A stretch of DNA of 64,000 nt from Sporosarcina sp. FSL K6-1508 (GCF_038007465.1 NZ_JBBOXF010000001.1:3731001-3795000); one strand, 5' to 3'. Shown: positions 19,207 to 28,989, counted from the first letter of the stretch. The notes: generated by a model from the letters alone, not told the origin. Program-made: numbers and translations.

Positions 19207-19572
19207 TTACTTTTGTAAATCTGGCCGTAATTTAACCGCGTTATTTTGATAAATATGTTTTACATAACGTTGCGGAATATCTGTGTTCACATGCATAAGG
19301 ACTCTGATGCATGATGGCATCGCTCCTGGGACATCCATTTCATGTGTACATATGACTGGAACATACATCCACCCATCAATCGATCGAACTGCTTTTGCAG
19401 GGAAGGCTGATTTGATGTCTGTCGTTGTGGATATAAGTACAGAAATGATATCCACAGGCAAAACCCTATTTTCTTTGGCCATTTCTTCGACAAGTGCTTG
19501 TGTCGCTTCAAGAACAGCTTGTTCTATGTCATTCTCGACCGTCGTTGCTCCCCTTAATCCTCTAACCATCAT
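19207..19572 (-). CDS. aroH: Chorismate mutase, AroH class
   Basis: Monofunctional trimeric chorismate mutase of 121 residues, converting chorismate to prephenate. RGLRGATTVE at the N-terminus carries the conserved active-site Arg. ISTTTDIKSAFPAKA and the IRVLMHVNT region complete the pseudo-alpha/beta barrel. Its start overlaps the aroB stop by 4 nt. In Bacillus trpEDCFBA follows aroH. Here hisC follows directly with a 29-bp gap. Confidence 0.95.
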   Translation of the reverse strand: MMVRGLRGATTVENDIEQAVLEATQALVEEMAKENRVLPVDIISVLISTTTDIKSAFPAKAVRSIDGWMYVPVICTHEMDVPGAMPSCIRVLMHVNTDIPQRYVKHIYQNNAVKLRPDLQK

Positions 19573-20675
19573 TTCGTCTCATCCCCTTTCGTTCTTTGCT
19601 TCAATTGATTGAATGCTTCTTCACATTGCTCTTTTGACAGTTCTTTTACATACGGTTTTCCAACACCATTCAGCAAAACAAAATTCAGTTTACCGAAAGA
19701 GGCTTTTTTATCTTTTTCCATATATCCCATAAATACATTAAATGCATGTTCATGGACTGGTTGGAATGTATAGCTATGCGTGTTTGCAAATTTAATGAAA
19801 CGACTTGTCAATGATTCATCGATCGCCCCATGACTTTCACTTAAAATAAGACTGTAAGCCATGCCGATCATAACTGATTCACCGTGGCTTAGACCCCCGA
19901 ATCCGCACACCCCTTCCACGGCATGACCGAATGTATGGCCAAAATTTAGAAACTTACGGGTGGAATGCTCAAATTCATCCTCGGTGACGATTTTCGCCTT
20001 CACTTCGATTCCCCGCAACAGTTCGTGTGATAACCATTCGATGTCTGGTTGTGAAAAGGATGATTCAGACAATAACTCAAGTGCCCATTTCTCATCCGAG
20101 ATTAACGCATGTTTCAACAACTCCGCCATGCCCGATCTGATTTCTCGCGGCGGTAGCGATTCAAAAAGCGAGGTGTTGAATAAAACCCCGGTTGGCTGAT
20201 GAAAAGAACCGACCATATTTTTTCCTTCCGGCATATTGATTGCCGTTTTGCCTCCTACTGCACTGTCATGCGCCAGGATTGTCGTAGGGCATTGCAGGTA
20301 CTTTATCCCCCTCATGTATGTCGCTGCGACGAATCCAGTGAGATCTCCGCATGCACCACCGCCAAAAGCAATGAGGAGTGAATCTCTTGTGAATTTTTCA
20401 TTCAACAAAAAGGATAGACAATCAATGTAAACTGTGGATGTTTTACAACTTTCTCCGGCAGGAACTGTTTTTACGATAATTTCATGATTTACAGACTCCA
20501 ACGCCTTTTGAAGCAACGGTAAATGAATAGCCGCAACCTTTTCATCCGCAATGATTGCAATTCGGTCGACACTGCCTAGAAGTTCAGCATAATCTGTAGT
20601 AAATAGATTGTATGTGTCTGGACCGATATCGACGTTATAGTGGTGATCTCGGACAGCAACCGTAAGTTTCCCCAT
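19569..20675 (-). CDS. aroB: 3-dehydroquinate synthase
   Basis: NAD- and metal-dependent second step of the shikimate pathway. 368 residues. FGGGACGDLTGFVAATYMRG is the NAD/substrate loop. Zinc ligands are provided by the conserved Glu in GMAELLKHA and the His residues in NFGHTFGHAVE. Tightly packed with aroC upstream (1 nt) and aroH downstream. Confidence 0.96.
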   Translation of the reverse strand: MGKLTVAVRDHHYNVDIGPDTYNLFTTDYAELLGSVDRIAIIADEKVAAIHLPLLQKALESVNHEIIVKTVPAGESCKTSTVYIDCLSFLLNEKFTRDSLLIAFGGGACGDLTGFVAATYMRGIKYLQCPTTILAHDSAVGGKTAINMPEGKNMVGSFHQPTGVLFNTSLFESLPPREIRSGMAELLKHALISDEKWALELLSESSFSQPDIEWLSHELLRGIEVKAKIVTEDEFEHSTRKFLNFGHTFGHAVEGVCGFGGLSHGESVMIGMAYSLILSESHGAIDESLTSRFIKFANTHSYTFQPVHEHAFNVFMGYMEKDKKASFGKLNFVLLNGVGKPYVKELSKEQCEEAFNQLKQRTKGDETK

Positions 20676-20676
20676 G

Positions 20677-21858
20677 TTAAAACTCCTTTACATACCTTCT
20701 ATATTCTTCGATTTCTTTTTTTAGGCCGTCAATTGTATCTGATCGGAATTCATCCATAATGGCCTTTGCCATTTCTGTGGCAATTACATGCTCTGCTACT
20801 ACGGAGGCTGCTGGTACTGCACAAGGGTCCGAGCGTTCAATTGTTGCGACAAATGGTTCTTTTGTATCTATATCGACACTTTCAAGCGGTTTATACAATG
20901 TCGGAATGGGCTTCATGACGCCCCTGATAACAATCGGCATACCTGTCGTCATTCCGCCTTCAAGCCCGCCTAAACGGTTCGATTTACGGTAATAACCTTG
21001 TTCTTCACTCCAGGTAATTTCATCATGTACTTTACTGCCGGGTATTTTTGCCATTTCAAATCCGAGCCCGATTTCAACACCTTTGAACGCATTGATGCTC
21101 ATCATCGCCCCAGCAAGCTTACCATCCATTTTTCTGTCAAATTGAACGTAACTCCCGATTCCAGGAGGGCACCCTTCAATCACCACTTCTACGACACCGC
21201 CTACTGTATCTCCACGCCCTTTCGCGTCATCAATGGCTTGTACCATCAATTTAGAAGCTTCAGGGTCTGCACAGTAGACAGGATCGTTTTCAACGATGTT
21301 ACGCAATTCTTCCGTTCCTTTTCCTGCATATGTATCTGGATTTGTTGTGACTCCTCCAATCTCTGTTACATGTGCGACAGTTTCAATATCAAGTTCACGA
21401 AGGAATTGTTTTGCAACCGCACCGATAGCGACGCGCATCGTTGTCTCACGTGCAGACGATCGTTCCAGAACGTTGCGCAAATCCCGGTGACCGTATTTCA
21501 TCCCGCCAACAAGATCTGCATGGCCCGGTCTTGGACGTGTTATTTGTCGTTTAACGTCTTCCGGTTTAACATCATCCGCTAAAGGTTCTACCCCCATAAT
21601 CGAGGTCCAATGTTTCCAATCATCGTTGATAACCGTCAACGTGACCGGAGAGCCCAGTGTTTCGCCATGGCGGACACCCGACGAAATAACAACCTGATCT
21701 TTTTCTATTTGCATGCGCCTTCCGCGTCCGTGTCCACCTTGACGTCTTGAAAGTTCCCCATTAATCATTTCAGCAGTCAATTCCATTTGGGCAGGCAGTC
21801 CTTCAATGATTGCAGTCAATTGCGGTCCGTGTGATTCACCGGCTGTGAAATACCTCAT
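20677..21858 (-). CDS. aroC: Chorismate synthase
   Basis: FMN-dependent last step of the shikimate pathway. 393 residues from the ATG at 21858, preceded by GGAGGAGG; the longer frame to 21912 is not family-like. MRYFTAGESHGPQL, RPGHADLVGGMKYG and RSSARETT are the PROSITE-type signatures. First gene of the aroC-aroB-aroH-hisC-tyrA-aroA operon. Confidence 0.96.
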   Translation of the reverse strand: MRYFTAGESHGPQLTAIIEGLPAQMELTAEMINGELSRRQGGHGRGRRMQIEKDQVVISSGVRHGETLGSPVTLTVINDDWKHWTSIMGVEPLADDVKPEDVKRQITRPRPGHADLVGGMKYGHRDLRNVLERSSARETTMRVAIGAVAKQFLRELDIETVAHVTEIGGVTTNPDTYAGKGTEELRNIVENDPVYCADPEASKLMVQAIDDAKGRGDTVGGVVEVVIEGCPPGIGSYVQFDRKMDGKLAGAMMSINAFKGVEIGLGFEMAKIPGSKVHDEITWSEEQGYYRKSNRLGGLEGGMTTGMPIVIRGVMKPIPTLYKPLESVDIDTKEPFVATIERSDPCAVPAASVVAEHVIATEMAKAIMDEFRSDTIDGLKKEIEEYRRYVKEF

Positions 21859-21972
21859 TCCATTTCCTCCTCCGACGAATGGGTTAACATTCGTTTTATA
21901 GCACTCTACCAAAGTAAGATGCTTTTGACTATATGTTTATATGAAAAATATCCGGAAAGATATCCGGATATT

Positions 21973-22743
21973 TTAAATTTTCCTATAAAAGAATGTATCT
22001 TCTGATTCTAACCCATATTTTGAAGGATTAAAAATCTGCTCTGTGCTTCCCACAAAAAGAATTCCGCCTTGTTTTAGCGACTTGGAAAAGTTTGTGTAAA
22101 TTTGGTCTTTTGCTTCTTCTGTAAAATAGATCATTACATTGCGGCAAACGATTAAATCGAATCCCGTATCGTAACGGTCTTCCAATAGATTTTGCTGTTT
22201 AAACGTTACGGTCCGCTTGATTTCATCCTTCACCTGATAAAAATGACCTTCATTGACAAAATGCTGATTTACAATCGGAGCAGGCACTTCCTTCAAAGCT
22301 CTTTCAGGGTATAAACCAACTTTCGCCCGTTCAATGACGCCTAAATCAAGATCTGTTGCTAAAATCGATATATCGCGAAGTGGTACATGGGATAATAAAA
22401 CAAGCGCGATCGAATATGGTTCTTCACCCGTGGAACAGGCAGCACTCCAAATCTTCAGTTTTTTATTTTGTGCAAGGAGCTTTGGGAAAATCTTCTTTTC
22501 CAGCACATCCCACCGCTGGGCATTGCGATAGAATTCGGAAACATTGATAGTCATCCGATCCAGGAATTCCTCGAGTAGCTCTTTGTCATTATGTATGGCT
22601 TCATAATACTCTATAAAATTTCGGTACCCTCTTTTCTCATATAGAGAAGTGAGTCTTCTTTTCATCTGTGCTTCTTTATAAAGTGACAGATCAATTCCCG
22701 TCTTTTTCTTGATGTTTCCAATAAATACAGCATAATCCGGCAA
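21973..22743 (-). CDS. cheR: Chemotaxis protein methyltransferase CheR
   Basis: SAM-dependent methylation of glutamates on chemoreceptors. 256 residues: an N-terminal helical domain, then the Rossmann methyltransferase domain with WSAACSTGEEPYSIA (SAM loop), ILATDLD and DLIVCRNVMIYF. Single full-length gene at the Bacillus position upstream of the aro operon. With motI in this window it implies a motile cell. Confidence 0.95.
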   Translation of the reverse strand: MPDYAVFIGNIKKKTGIDLSLYKEAQMKRRLTSLYEKRGYRNFIEYYEAIHNDKELLEEFLDRMTINVSEFYRNAQRWDVLEKKIFPKLLAQNKKLKIWSAACSTGEEPYSIALVLLSHVPLRDISILATDLDLGVIERAKVGLYPERALKEVPAPIVNQHFVNEGHFYQVKDEIKRTVTFKQQNLLEDRYDTGFDLIVCRNVMIYFTEEAKDQIYTNFSKSLKQGGILFVGSTEQIFNPSKYGLESEDTFFYRKI

Positions 22744-22918
22744 TCTGAGTCCCTCCGTTCATATATTCTTACTATTATAACGGATTGAGACTTATTTCGG
22801 AAGTACAAATGCAAAAAGCGCCTGTTAGACACGACAAGCGGATAGCATTCTAGAAGCAACATCTTCACGTTCTAAATAACTTATTGCACAAGAGTCAATG
22901 ATTTCCTGTGAAAATAAG

Positions 22919-22954
22919 AAAAACAGCCGTGCGCAATTGGCAGGGCTGTTTTTG
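22919..22954 (-). terminator. Terminator after ndk
   Basis: AAAACAGCC-gtgcgcaattggca-GGGCTGTTTTT hairpin. It ends 5 nt before the ndk stop codon on the minus strand. Confidence 0.85.
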
Positions 22955-22958
22955 GTAA

Positions 22959-23405
22959 TTAGTTGATCCAGTTGTTCATCGTTTTGCCGTAAGTTACAAG
23001 TTCTTCTTCTTTGAAGAAAAGACCGATTTCACGAACAGCCGATTCTGGAGCATCAGAACCGTGAATGATGTTTTTGCCGACAGTAACAGCGAAGTCGCCA
23101 CGGATTGTTCCAGGTGCAGATTCTTTCGGATTTGTTGCGCCAGTCATCAGACGACCAACAGAGATGACGTTTTCGCCTTCCCATACCATTGCAAATACAG
23201 GACCGGAAGTGATGAAATCAACAAGCTCGCCGAAAAAAGGACGCTCTTTATGTTCACCATAGTGTTGCTCAGCAAGTTCTTGTGAAATTGTCATAAGCTT
23301 CGCACCTACTAGTTGGAAGCCTTTGTTTTCAAAACGGCCAACAATTTCACCAATTAGGTTACGTTGAACGCCGTCCGGTTTAACCATTAAAAATGTTCTT
23401 TCCAT
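22959..23405 (-). CDS. ndk: Nucleoside diphosphate kinase
   Basis: Transfers gamma-phosphate between NTPs and NDPs through a phosphohistidine. 148 residues from the ATG at 23405 (AGGAG 8 nt upstream). MVKPDGVQRNLIG at the start and the active-site His in NIIHGSDAPESA are conserved. Confidence 0.97.
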   Translation of the reverse strand: MERTFLMVKPDGVQRNLIGEIVGRFENKGFQLVGAKLMTISQELAEQHYGEHKERPFFGELVDFITSGPVFAMVWEGENVISVGRLMTGATNPKESAPGTIRGDFAVTVGKNIIHGSDAPESAVREIGLFFKEEELVTYGKTMNNWIN

Positions 23406-23488
23406 TATTAACACTCCTTCTTGTATGTATCAGGATTTCTCCTTTTCGATCGTACCACCCGATGCACGATTTTTCAACTGTTAACGCA

Positions 23489-24469
23489 TTAATACTTACG
23501 TTTACCAATGAAAGCAGAAATTTGCATGAATGCTTTTTTAGCATTGGCTTCACCATCAGGCAGTGTACTTATTTCATCCATTGCTTTTTTCAAATACAAA
23601 TCACTTACAGCTTGTGCTTTTTGGATGGCATCTGTATTACGAATATAAGTCAGCATTTCATCCCGGTCCGATTCCGTCAAGGTCCCGTCAAACGAACGCT
23701 CCATATAAGGTTGGAAATTCATATCATTTTTTATGTATAAAATCGGCAATGTCAGATGACCATTCAACAAATCACTACCTGCAGGTTTTCCAAGTTCTTC
23801 ATCAGTTGATGTAATATCAAGGATGTCATCGACAATTTGAAAAGCCATGCCTGCGAAATAACCGAAGCGGCGCAATTTTCTCACTATCAAAGGATCAGCT
23901 CCCGATACAAGAGCGCCGAGCTCACAGCTAGATGATAGAAGAAGTGCAGTCTTTCGTTTTATGCGGCGCAAATAATCCCGAACCGTCTGATCCGTTTTCC
24001 GCTGATGATCGATTTGAATAATTTCACCTTTACAAATTTCAAGCATTGTTTTTGCAAGCAGTTGATGAACCGCAGGTAGTTCTATTTCACCGATGGATGT
24101 AAGCGCACGGGAAAAGATGAAATCTCCCGTGTACATTGCAATCCGGTTATCCCAGCGCGCCTTCACAGTTTCAAGGCCGCGACGCATATCTGAATCATCG
24201 ATAACATCATCATGGACAAGAGATGCCATGTGAACAAGCTCAAGCGAGACAGCTACCTTTGCCACATCCTCCAACGAATAGTTACCGAATTTGGATGACA
24301 GAATAACAAAAATTGGCCGAATCCTTTTTCCACCTGCACGAAGCAAATGAAGTGATGCTTGCCGAATGATTGGGGAAGATGAATTGACGGATCGTTCAAG
24401 TTCCTTTTCTATATAAGCCATATCCTTACGGAAATCAGCATAAAGTGACATTAACTTCAATTTCTCCAA
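23489..24469 (-). CDS. hepT: Heptaprenyl diphosphate synthase component II
   Basis: Catalytic subunit of the two-part trans-prenyltransferase that makes the menaquinone side chain. 326 residues. The TTG at 24469 has GGGGAAGG 8 nt upstream. The aspartate-rich motifs are HDDVIDDSDMRRG near residue 92 and DDILD near 218. LRAGGKRIRP is the IPP-binding region. Lies with menG and hepS in the classic hepS-menG-hepT cluster. Confidence 0.94.
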   Translation of the reverse strand: MEKLKLMSLYADFRKDMAYIEKELERSVNSSSPIIRQASLHLLRAGGKRIRPIFVILSSKFGNYSLEDVAKVAVSLELVHMASLVHDDVIDDSDMRRGLETVKARWDNRIAMYTGDFIFSRALTSIGEIELPAVHQLLAKTMLEICKGEIIQIDHQRKTDQTVRDYLRRIKRKTALLLSSSCELGALVSGADPLIVRKLRRFGYFAGMAFQIVDDILDITSTDEELGKPAGSDLLNGHLTLPILYIKNDMNFQPYMERSFDGTLTESDRDEMLTYIRNTDAIQKAQAVSDLYLKKAMDEISTLPDGEANAKKAFMQISAFIGKRKY

Positions 24470-24493
24470 AACGATTACCTTCCCCTGCGGTCT

Positions 24494-25192
24494 TTATTGT
24501 TTATACCCCACGTGGCCAGCCGCGGCGCCACCACTATATGATTTAAAGGACACTCCAGTGAAGCCTGCTTCTGTGAATAGCTGGGCGAGTTGTTTCATCC
24601 CTGGAAAATCATCGGCCGATTCTTGAAGCCATGAATATTCTTTATAACTTTTTGCAAATACCTTTCCCAGTACAGGCATAATGAATTTAAAATAAAAGCG
24701 GAATAACTGCCTGTAACCTGGAAGCTCAGATTGAGAAGTTTCAAGACATGCAATCATTCCACCCGGCTTTAAGACACGGTTCATTTCTTGTAAAACCGTT
24801 AAATAATCCGGGACGTTACGCAATCCGAAACCGATTGTAACAAAATCGAACGAATCGTCAGGAAACGGCAGTTCCATAGCATTTCCTTGTACGAGCGTAA
24901 TATTTGGATGGGCTGCAACTTTCGATCGGCCTGCTTCTAGCATACCCTCGCTAAAGTCCAGACCCGTCACGTGCCCATTAGATCCTGTCGCTTCTGCAAT
25001 AGCGATTGTCCAATCAGCAGTGCCGCAACAGACGTCCAGCGCATGAGCGCCTTCATGAACGTTCATACGTGACATGATATCATCACGCCATTTCTTATGT
25101 TGATTGAAACTGATCACGGAATTCATCTTATCGTAATCAACGGATATTTTTTCAAAAACGGTATGGACTTTCTGTTCTTTTGATAATGACAA
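24494..25192 (-). CDS. menG: Demethylmenaquinone methyltransferase
   Basis: Last step of menaquinone synthesis, SAM-dependent (UbiE/MenG family). 232 residues. The TTG at 25192 has GAGG 8 nt upstream. DVCCGTADWTIA is motif I, FDFVTIGFGLRNVPD and KPGGMIACLE are UbiE/COQ5 signatures. Sits between hepS and hepT. B. subtilis databases also call this gene menH or ubiE. Confidence 0.95.
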   Translation of the reverse strand: MSLSKEQKVHTVFEKISVDYDKMNSVISFNQHKKWRDDIMSRMNVHEGAHALDVCCGTADWTIAIAEATGSNGHVTGLDFSEGMLEAGRSKVAAHPNITLVQGNAMELPFPDDSFDFVTIGFGLRNVPDYLTVLQEMNRVLKPGGMIACLETSQSELPGYRQLFRFYFKFIMPVLGKVFAKSYKEYSWLQESADDFPGMKQLAQLFTEAGFTGVSFKSYSGGAAAGHVGYKQ

Positions 25193-25210
25193 GAGTTATA
25201 CCTCTTTTCT

Positions 25211-25945
25211 TCAATTCAGTTTACCAAGTAGCGGAGTCGCCAGGTTACGGAGTTGACGCTTCAAAAAGGGCTGAAGGTAATCAGCTGCATCAAGCGCTTC
25301 CTGCATTTCAGCATGAAGCAAAACAACCGCACGATCTGCATCAGCAGCATTCATTGTATGGCACGAATACTTACCCGAACTAAAATTACTGTCAGCATTC
25401 TCTTCGTTAAACCATAAGAGCGACATAGCCGCACTGACAAGCGGGACGTATTGTGAAAAACCGAATGTATGTAAAAAATCCGTTACACACCCTGCTTCGA
25501 TAATACGAATTGCTTCAATCAACATTTCAGGCCCATCCGGTAATTGGTTGTGAAAAGTTGTTTTCATCTCGTTAATTTGTCCGATCGTTTCAGACAATGA
25601 ACGGATGAAACCGAATTCAGGAAGAGATGCAAGAAGTCTGTAATGGATTCCGCTGAAATGATCACCAGACAAAACAGTAAGTTGTTGTTGCTTTGAAGTT
25701 GCGTTGGATACATCAATCGACTCATGCGCTGCTAGAGCTGCATGCACAGCACCGACTGCAATTGCTGAAGTGTTTAAATGATTATTCCATCTTTCTCCAT
25801 TTAACAGCGGCAACAAAAGGAAGAAAGCTTTACCGGCATCGATTGTCGTGCGTCCAACATCCTTGTCCATAATCGGCTCGTAAATTGAACGCTCTACTTC
25901 ACCTATATAATTTTCGATATGCAGTTTGATTTTTTGGGTTTCCAT
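25211..25945 (-). CDS. hepS: Heptaprenyl diphosphate synthase component I
   Basis: Non-catalytic regulatory subunit that pairs with HepT and sets product length. About 244 residues from the ATG at 25945 (GGAGA 8 nt upstream). The family is poorly conserved. Identity rests on the YLASLPEFGF-like RLLASLPEFGFIRSLS motif, length and position upstream of menG. Confidence 0.88.
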   Translation of the reverse strand: METQKIKLHIENYIGEVERSIYEPIMDKDVGRTTIDAGKAFFLLLPLLNGERWNNHLNTSAIAVGAVHAALAAHESIDVSNATSKQQQLTVLSGDHFSGIHYRLLASLPEFGFIRSLSETIGQINEMKTTFHNQLPDGPEMLIEAIRIIEAGCVTDFLHTFGFSQYVPLVSAAMSLLWFNEENADSNFSSGKYSCHTMNAADADRAVVLLHAEMQEALDAADYLQPFLKRQLRNLATPLLGKLN

Positions 25946-25995
25946 CGTCGAATCTCCATTCAAAGACGTCTACGGAAAAGTGTGCCAAATGCGAA

Positions 25996-26217
25996 TCAGT
26001 CTTTCCCTTCGCTTGACAAAACACCATATGCGGTATGAACGTCAGCTTCGCCTCGTATTTTCATTGCTGACGTATGATCTGTAAATTGTGCAATCATCAC
26101 TTCACCACGATCTAATTTTTCCGTATGATGGAACTTTGTATCGTTCCCTCGTGTCAGACCGATTACGTTTACGCCGTCTTCTTTCGCTTTTATGACGATA
26201 TAGTCGGTTTGTGTCAT
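25996..26217 (-). CDS. mtrB: Tryptophan RNA-binding attenuation protein TRAP
   Basis: 73-residue subunit of the 11-mer ring that binds (G/U)AG repeats when loaded with tryptophan. The ATG at 26217 has GGAG 8 nt upstream. The tryptophan-binding loop GLTRGNDTKFHHTEKLDRGE and the RNA-contact Lys/Lys/Arg region (MKIRGEADV) are intact. The trp operon it would normally control is not at the usual place between aroH and hisC in this genome. Confidence 0.96.
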   Translation of the reverse strand: MTQTDYIVIKAKEDGVNVIGLTRGNDTKFHHTEKLDRGEVMIAQFTDHTSAMKIRGEADVHTAYGVLSSEGKD

Positions 26218-26285
26218 TTTCACCTCTCCTGTCTATTCTATTACGGTCTTATCATATCATAGAAAAGGCGTTAGCCGCAAAGGCT

Positions 26286-26858
26286 TCAAGACATCTTAAT
26301 AAGTGACAGGATCTCTGCACGTTTCACATCGTCCTGCTCGTAAATTCCACGAGCGACAGTAGTCACTGTCTTCGCGCCCGGTTTCTTGATGCCTCGCATA
26401 GTCATACACATATGTTCTGCTTCGATTACAACGTACACGCCGATTGGATTCAGCATTTCCATCATTGCCTCCGCAACTGTGGAAGTGATGCGTTCTTGAA
26501 GCTGCGGCCTTCTGGCAGTCGTTTCGACAGCTCTCGCCAATTTACTTAAGCCGGCGACGACACCGTCCCGCGGTATGTATGCAATATGTGCATTCCCAAA
26601 AAAGGGTACAAGGTGATGCTCACACATCGAGTAAAACGGAATATCTTTTACAAGGACGACTTCATCGTGATTTTCATGGAATACCGTTTTGAAATAATCC
26701 TTTGGATCTTTATTCAAACCTTCGAATACTTCGGCATACATCTTTGCGACACGCTTCGGAGTTTCTATAAGTCCTTCACGCTCGGGATCTTCACCGACTG
26801 CTTCAAGGATCATTGAAACTGCCTTCTCTATTTTCTCATAATCGACAACATTCATCAT
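26286..26858 (-). CDS. folE: GTP cyclohydrolase I, type IA
   Basis: First step of tetrahydrofolate synthesis. 190 residues from the ATG at 26858 (GGGGAGG upstream). MCEHHLVPFFG has zinc ligands Cys and His, and EAEHMCMTMRG adds the second zinc Cys and the catalytic region. This is the zinc-dependent FolE, called mtrA in B. subtilis, where it forms the mtrAB operon with TRAP as seen here. Confidence 0.96.
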   Translation of the reverse strand: MMNVVDYEKIEKAVSMILEAVGEDPEREGLIETPKRVAKMYAEVFEGLNKDPKDYFKTVFHENHDEVVLVKDIPFYSMCEHHLVPFFGNAHIAYIPRDGVVAGLSKLARAVETTARRPQLQERITSTVAEAMMEMLNPIGVYVVIEAEHMCMTMRGIKKPGAKTVTTVARGIYEQDDVKRAEILSLIKMS

Positions 26859-26967
26859 TCGAATCCTCCCCAATCGGAAATAAAGCTATTCCAACAAAAA
26901 TAGTAGCATACTCGCCCATTTCCGTACAGTTCGTTCACTTTGTAAATGGGCAATATGCTAAAAATGG

Positions 26968-27020
26968 AAAGAAGTCCGCCCCAAGTATCTAACGAATCAG
27001 ATACGACGGACGGACTTCTA
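26968..27020 (-). terminator. Terminator after hbs
   Basis: AAGTCCGCC ... GGACGGACTT with an inner GTATCT/AGATAC stem. Strong bidirectional-looking hairpin between hbs and folE. Confidence 0.8.
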
Positions 27021-27034
27021 TGTAATCGCGAAGA

Positions 27035-27307
27035 TTATTTTACCGCGTCTTTAAGCGCTTTACCTGCTTTGAAAGCTGGTACTTTGCTTGCAGCGATATC
27101 GATTTCTTCCCCAGATTGTGGGTTACGTCCTTTACGAGCTGCACGCTCACGAACTTCGAAGTTTCCGAAACCGATCAATTGTACCTTCTCACCACTTGCA
27201 AGAGTAGATTGGATCGTATCGAATACAGCTTCGACAGCTTTTGTAGCATCTTTCTTAGTTAGTTCTGCTGCTTCAGCTACAGAAGTAATCAATTCTGTTT
27301 TATTCAC
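27035..27307 (-). CDS. hbs: DNA-binding protein HU
   Basis: Nucleoid protein of 90 residues from the GTG at 27307, which has AGGAGG 8 nt upstream; a GTG three codons earlier gives a non-standard N-terminus. Start reads MNKTELITSV when initiated there. The beta-arm DNA-binding motif GFGNFEVRERAARKGRNP is intact. Confidence 0.96.
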   Translation of the reverse strand: MNKTELITSVAEAAELTKKDATKAVEAVFDTIQSTLASGEKVQLIGFGNFEVRERAARKGRNPQSGEEIDIAASKVPAFKAGKALKDAVK

Positions 27308-27437
27308 ACCATTCACCTCCTCTCAAAGGGCATTAGCTAGCTTCTAATACTGTAAAAAGAGTATCACAAGAAAAACCTAGACGCAACAATATTATCGCGG
27401 AATTGCCAATATCATGCACTTTAAGCGCAAAAAAGAG

Positions 27438-27466
27438 AAAAAGATCCGCTTTTGACGGATCTTTTT
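27438..27466 (-). terminator. Terminator after spoIVA
   Basis: AAAAAGATCCG-cttttga-CGGATCTTTTT hairpin, T-rich on the minus strand. Lies just past the spoIVA stop. Confidence 0.85.
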
Positions 27467-27469
27467 CCC

Positions 27470-28948
27470 TTATACGATAAATGTTATCATGCCTTTATTT
27501 CCATCGTTCACCATCTGTTCAATCGTCTCTCGCAGACGTTTTCGTGCATTCATCGGGACCGAAGCTGTTTTGAATCGAATGCTCTCTTTCATAACTTCAT
27601 GGAGCGGCGTTCCGAAGAGTTGTGTTTCCCATAATGCCTCTCTATCATGCAAATAAGCATTCTTCAATTCTTTTAGTAGATGATGGCTATGAAATTCGGA
27701 GCCGATTAATGGAGAAAATTCAGCCTCCATATCTACCCGGATAATGTGAAGTGAAGGTGCCGTCGCTTTCATGCGTACGCCAAAAAAGTTATTCTGTTTG
27801 ATCAGTTCTGGTGCAGAAGGATTAAAATCATCAATTGTTGGAAGAGCGACGCCGTAACCTTGTTTTCTGGCCGTATCAATGGCTTCTGAATACATATTGT
27901 ATGACTTTTTCGCTTTGGCCGCCTCTTTAACAAACAATAACCAATCTTTTTTCGAGCCGATTTCCTGGCCCATAATCTCTTCACAAATTTCACGGAAAGC
28001 CTGTTCATCCATGGCGATTTTCACGATTGCTTTCCCTTTGCCAGCATCTACTTCAATGACTTCTGCTTGCTTAACATATTTTTCGTCTCTTAATCTTTCC
28101 GCCAATTCCTGTACTTTACGAATTTTTGATACTTCTAGAAAACCTTCGTTAATCACCCTATCGATGTTGGCATTCAACTCATGTTCACTTCCAAGTACGT
28201 CCATCCAATCGGGTTTTTGAACTTCGATATCAGAAATCGGAAATTCGTATAAAGCTTCTTTTAAAATGAGTTGAATTTCCTGCGCATTTAACTGATCAGC
28301 ACTTATTGCAATGACAGGCACTCCATATTTTTCATGTAAATCATGCTTTAGCGCAACAGTCCTATCATTTGCAGGCATTTTAGAATTGAGTACAATGACA
28401 AACGGCTTGCCGATATCTTTCAACTTGTTGACAATTTCTACTTCTGCTACTTCGGCTGCTGCCCGCGGAATATTATTCACCGTTCCATCCGTCGTGACAA
28501 GAATACCAATCGTAGAATGATCCCTGATCACTTTATCCGTGCCTATACGTGCCGCTTCTTCAAACGGGATTGGTTCGTTGTGCCATGGCGTGTGGACCAG
28601 TTTGGGACCATTCTCGTCCTCATACCCTTTTACACCGTCTATCACGTAACCAACGCAATCTGCTAACCTGATTTGAAACTTAAGTTCACCGTCCCCTACG
28701 GATACAGACGTCCCTTGAGCAGGTACAAATTTCGGTTCTGATGTCATGATGACTGTTCCGGGTGAACTTTGCGGGAGTTCATCCTGTGCACGAATCCGAT
28801 CCGACGCTTCCGTCATATTTGGAATAACGACTTCTTCCATAACCCTTTTCACGAATGTTGATTTCCCTACACGGACAGGGCCGACGACACCGATATAAAT
28901 ATCACCGTCAGTGCGTCGTGCCAAGTTTTCATATAATTCCTCTTTCAT
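27470..28948 (-). CDS. spoIVA: Stage IV sporulation protein A (coat morphogenetic ATPase)
   Basis: Forms the basement layer of the spore coat on the forespore outer membrane by ATP-driven polymerisation. 492 residues, family length. GVVGPVRVGKSTFVKR near residue 21 is the Walker A loop. The rest matches the TRAFAC-derived domain with a conserved C-terminus ending in NKGMITFIV-like residues. Strong evidence that the host forms endospores. Expected to be SigE-controlled, but I could not pick out a convincing SigE promoter. Confidence 0.97.
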   Translation of the reverse strand: MKEELYENLARRTDGDIYIGVVGPVRVGKSTFVKRVMEEVVIPNMTEASDRIRAQDELPQSSPGTVIMTSEPKFVPAQGTSVSVGDGELKFQIRLADCVGYVIDGVKGYEDENGPKLVHTPWHNEPIPFEEAARIGTDKVIRDHSTIGILVTTDGTVNNIPRAAAEVAEVEIVNKLKDIGKPFVIVLNSKMPANDRTVALKHDLHEKYGVPVIAISADQLNAQEIQLILKEALYEFPISDIEVQKPDWMDVLGSEHELNANIDRVINEGFLEVSKIRKVQELAERLRDEKYVKQAEVIEVDAGKGKAIVKIAMDEQAFREICEEIMGQEIGSKKDWLLFVKEAAKAKKSYNMYSEAIDTARKQGYGVALPTIDDFNPSAPELIKQNNFFGVRMKATAPSLHIIRVDMEAEFSPLIGSEFHSHHLLKELKNAYLHDREALWETQLFGTPLHEVMKESIRFKTASVPMNARKRLRETIEQMVNDGNKGMITFIV

Positions 28949-28989
28949 CCATCGTCCTCCTTTATATGCGCATATTAGTTTATGTAAAT

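Noticed and set aside
20998..21582. Long plus-strand frame (194 codons) opposite aroC
   Set aside because: Antisense shadow of a clear chorismate synthase gene.
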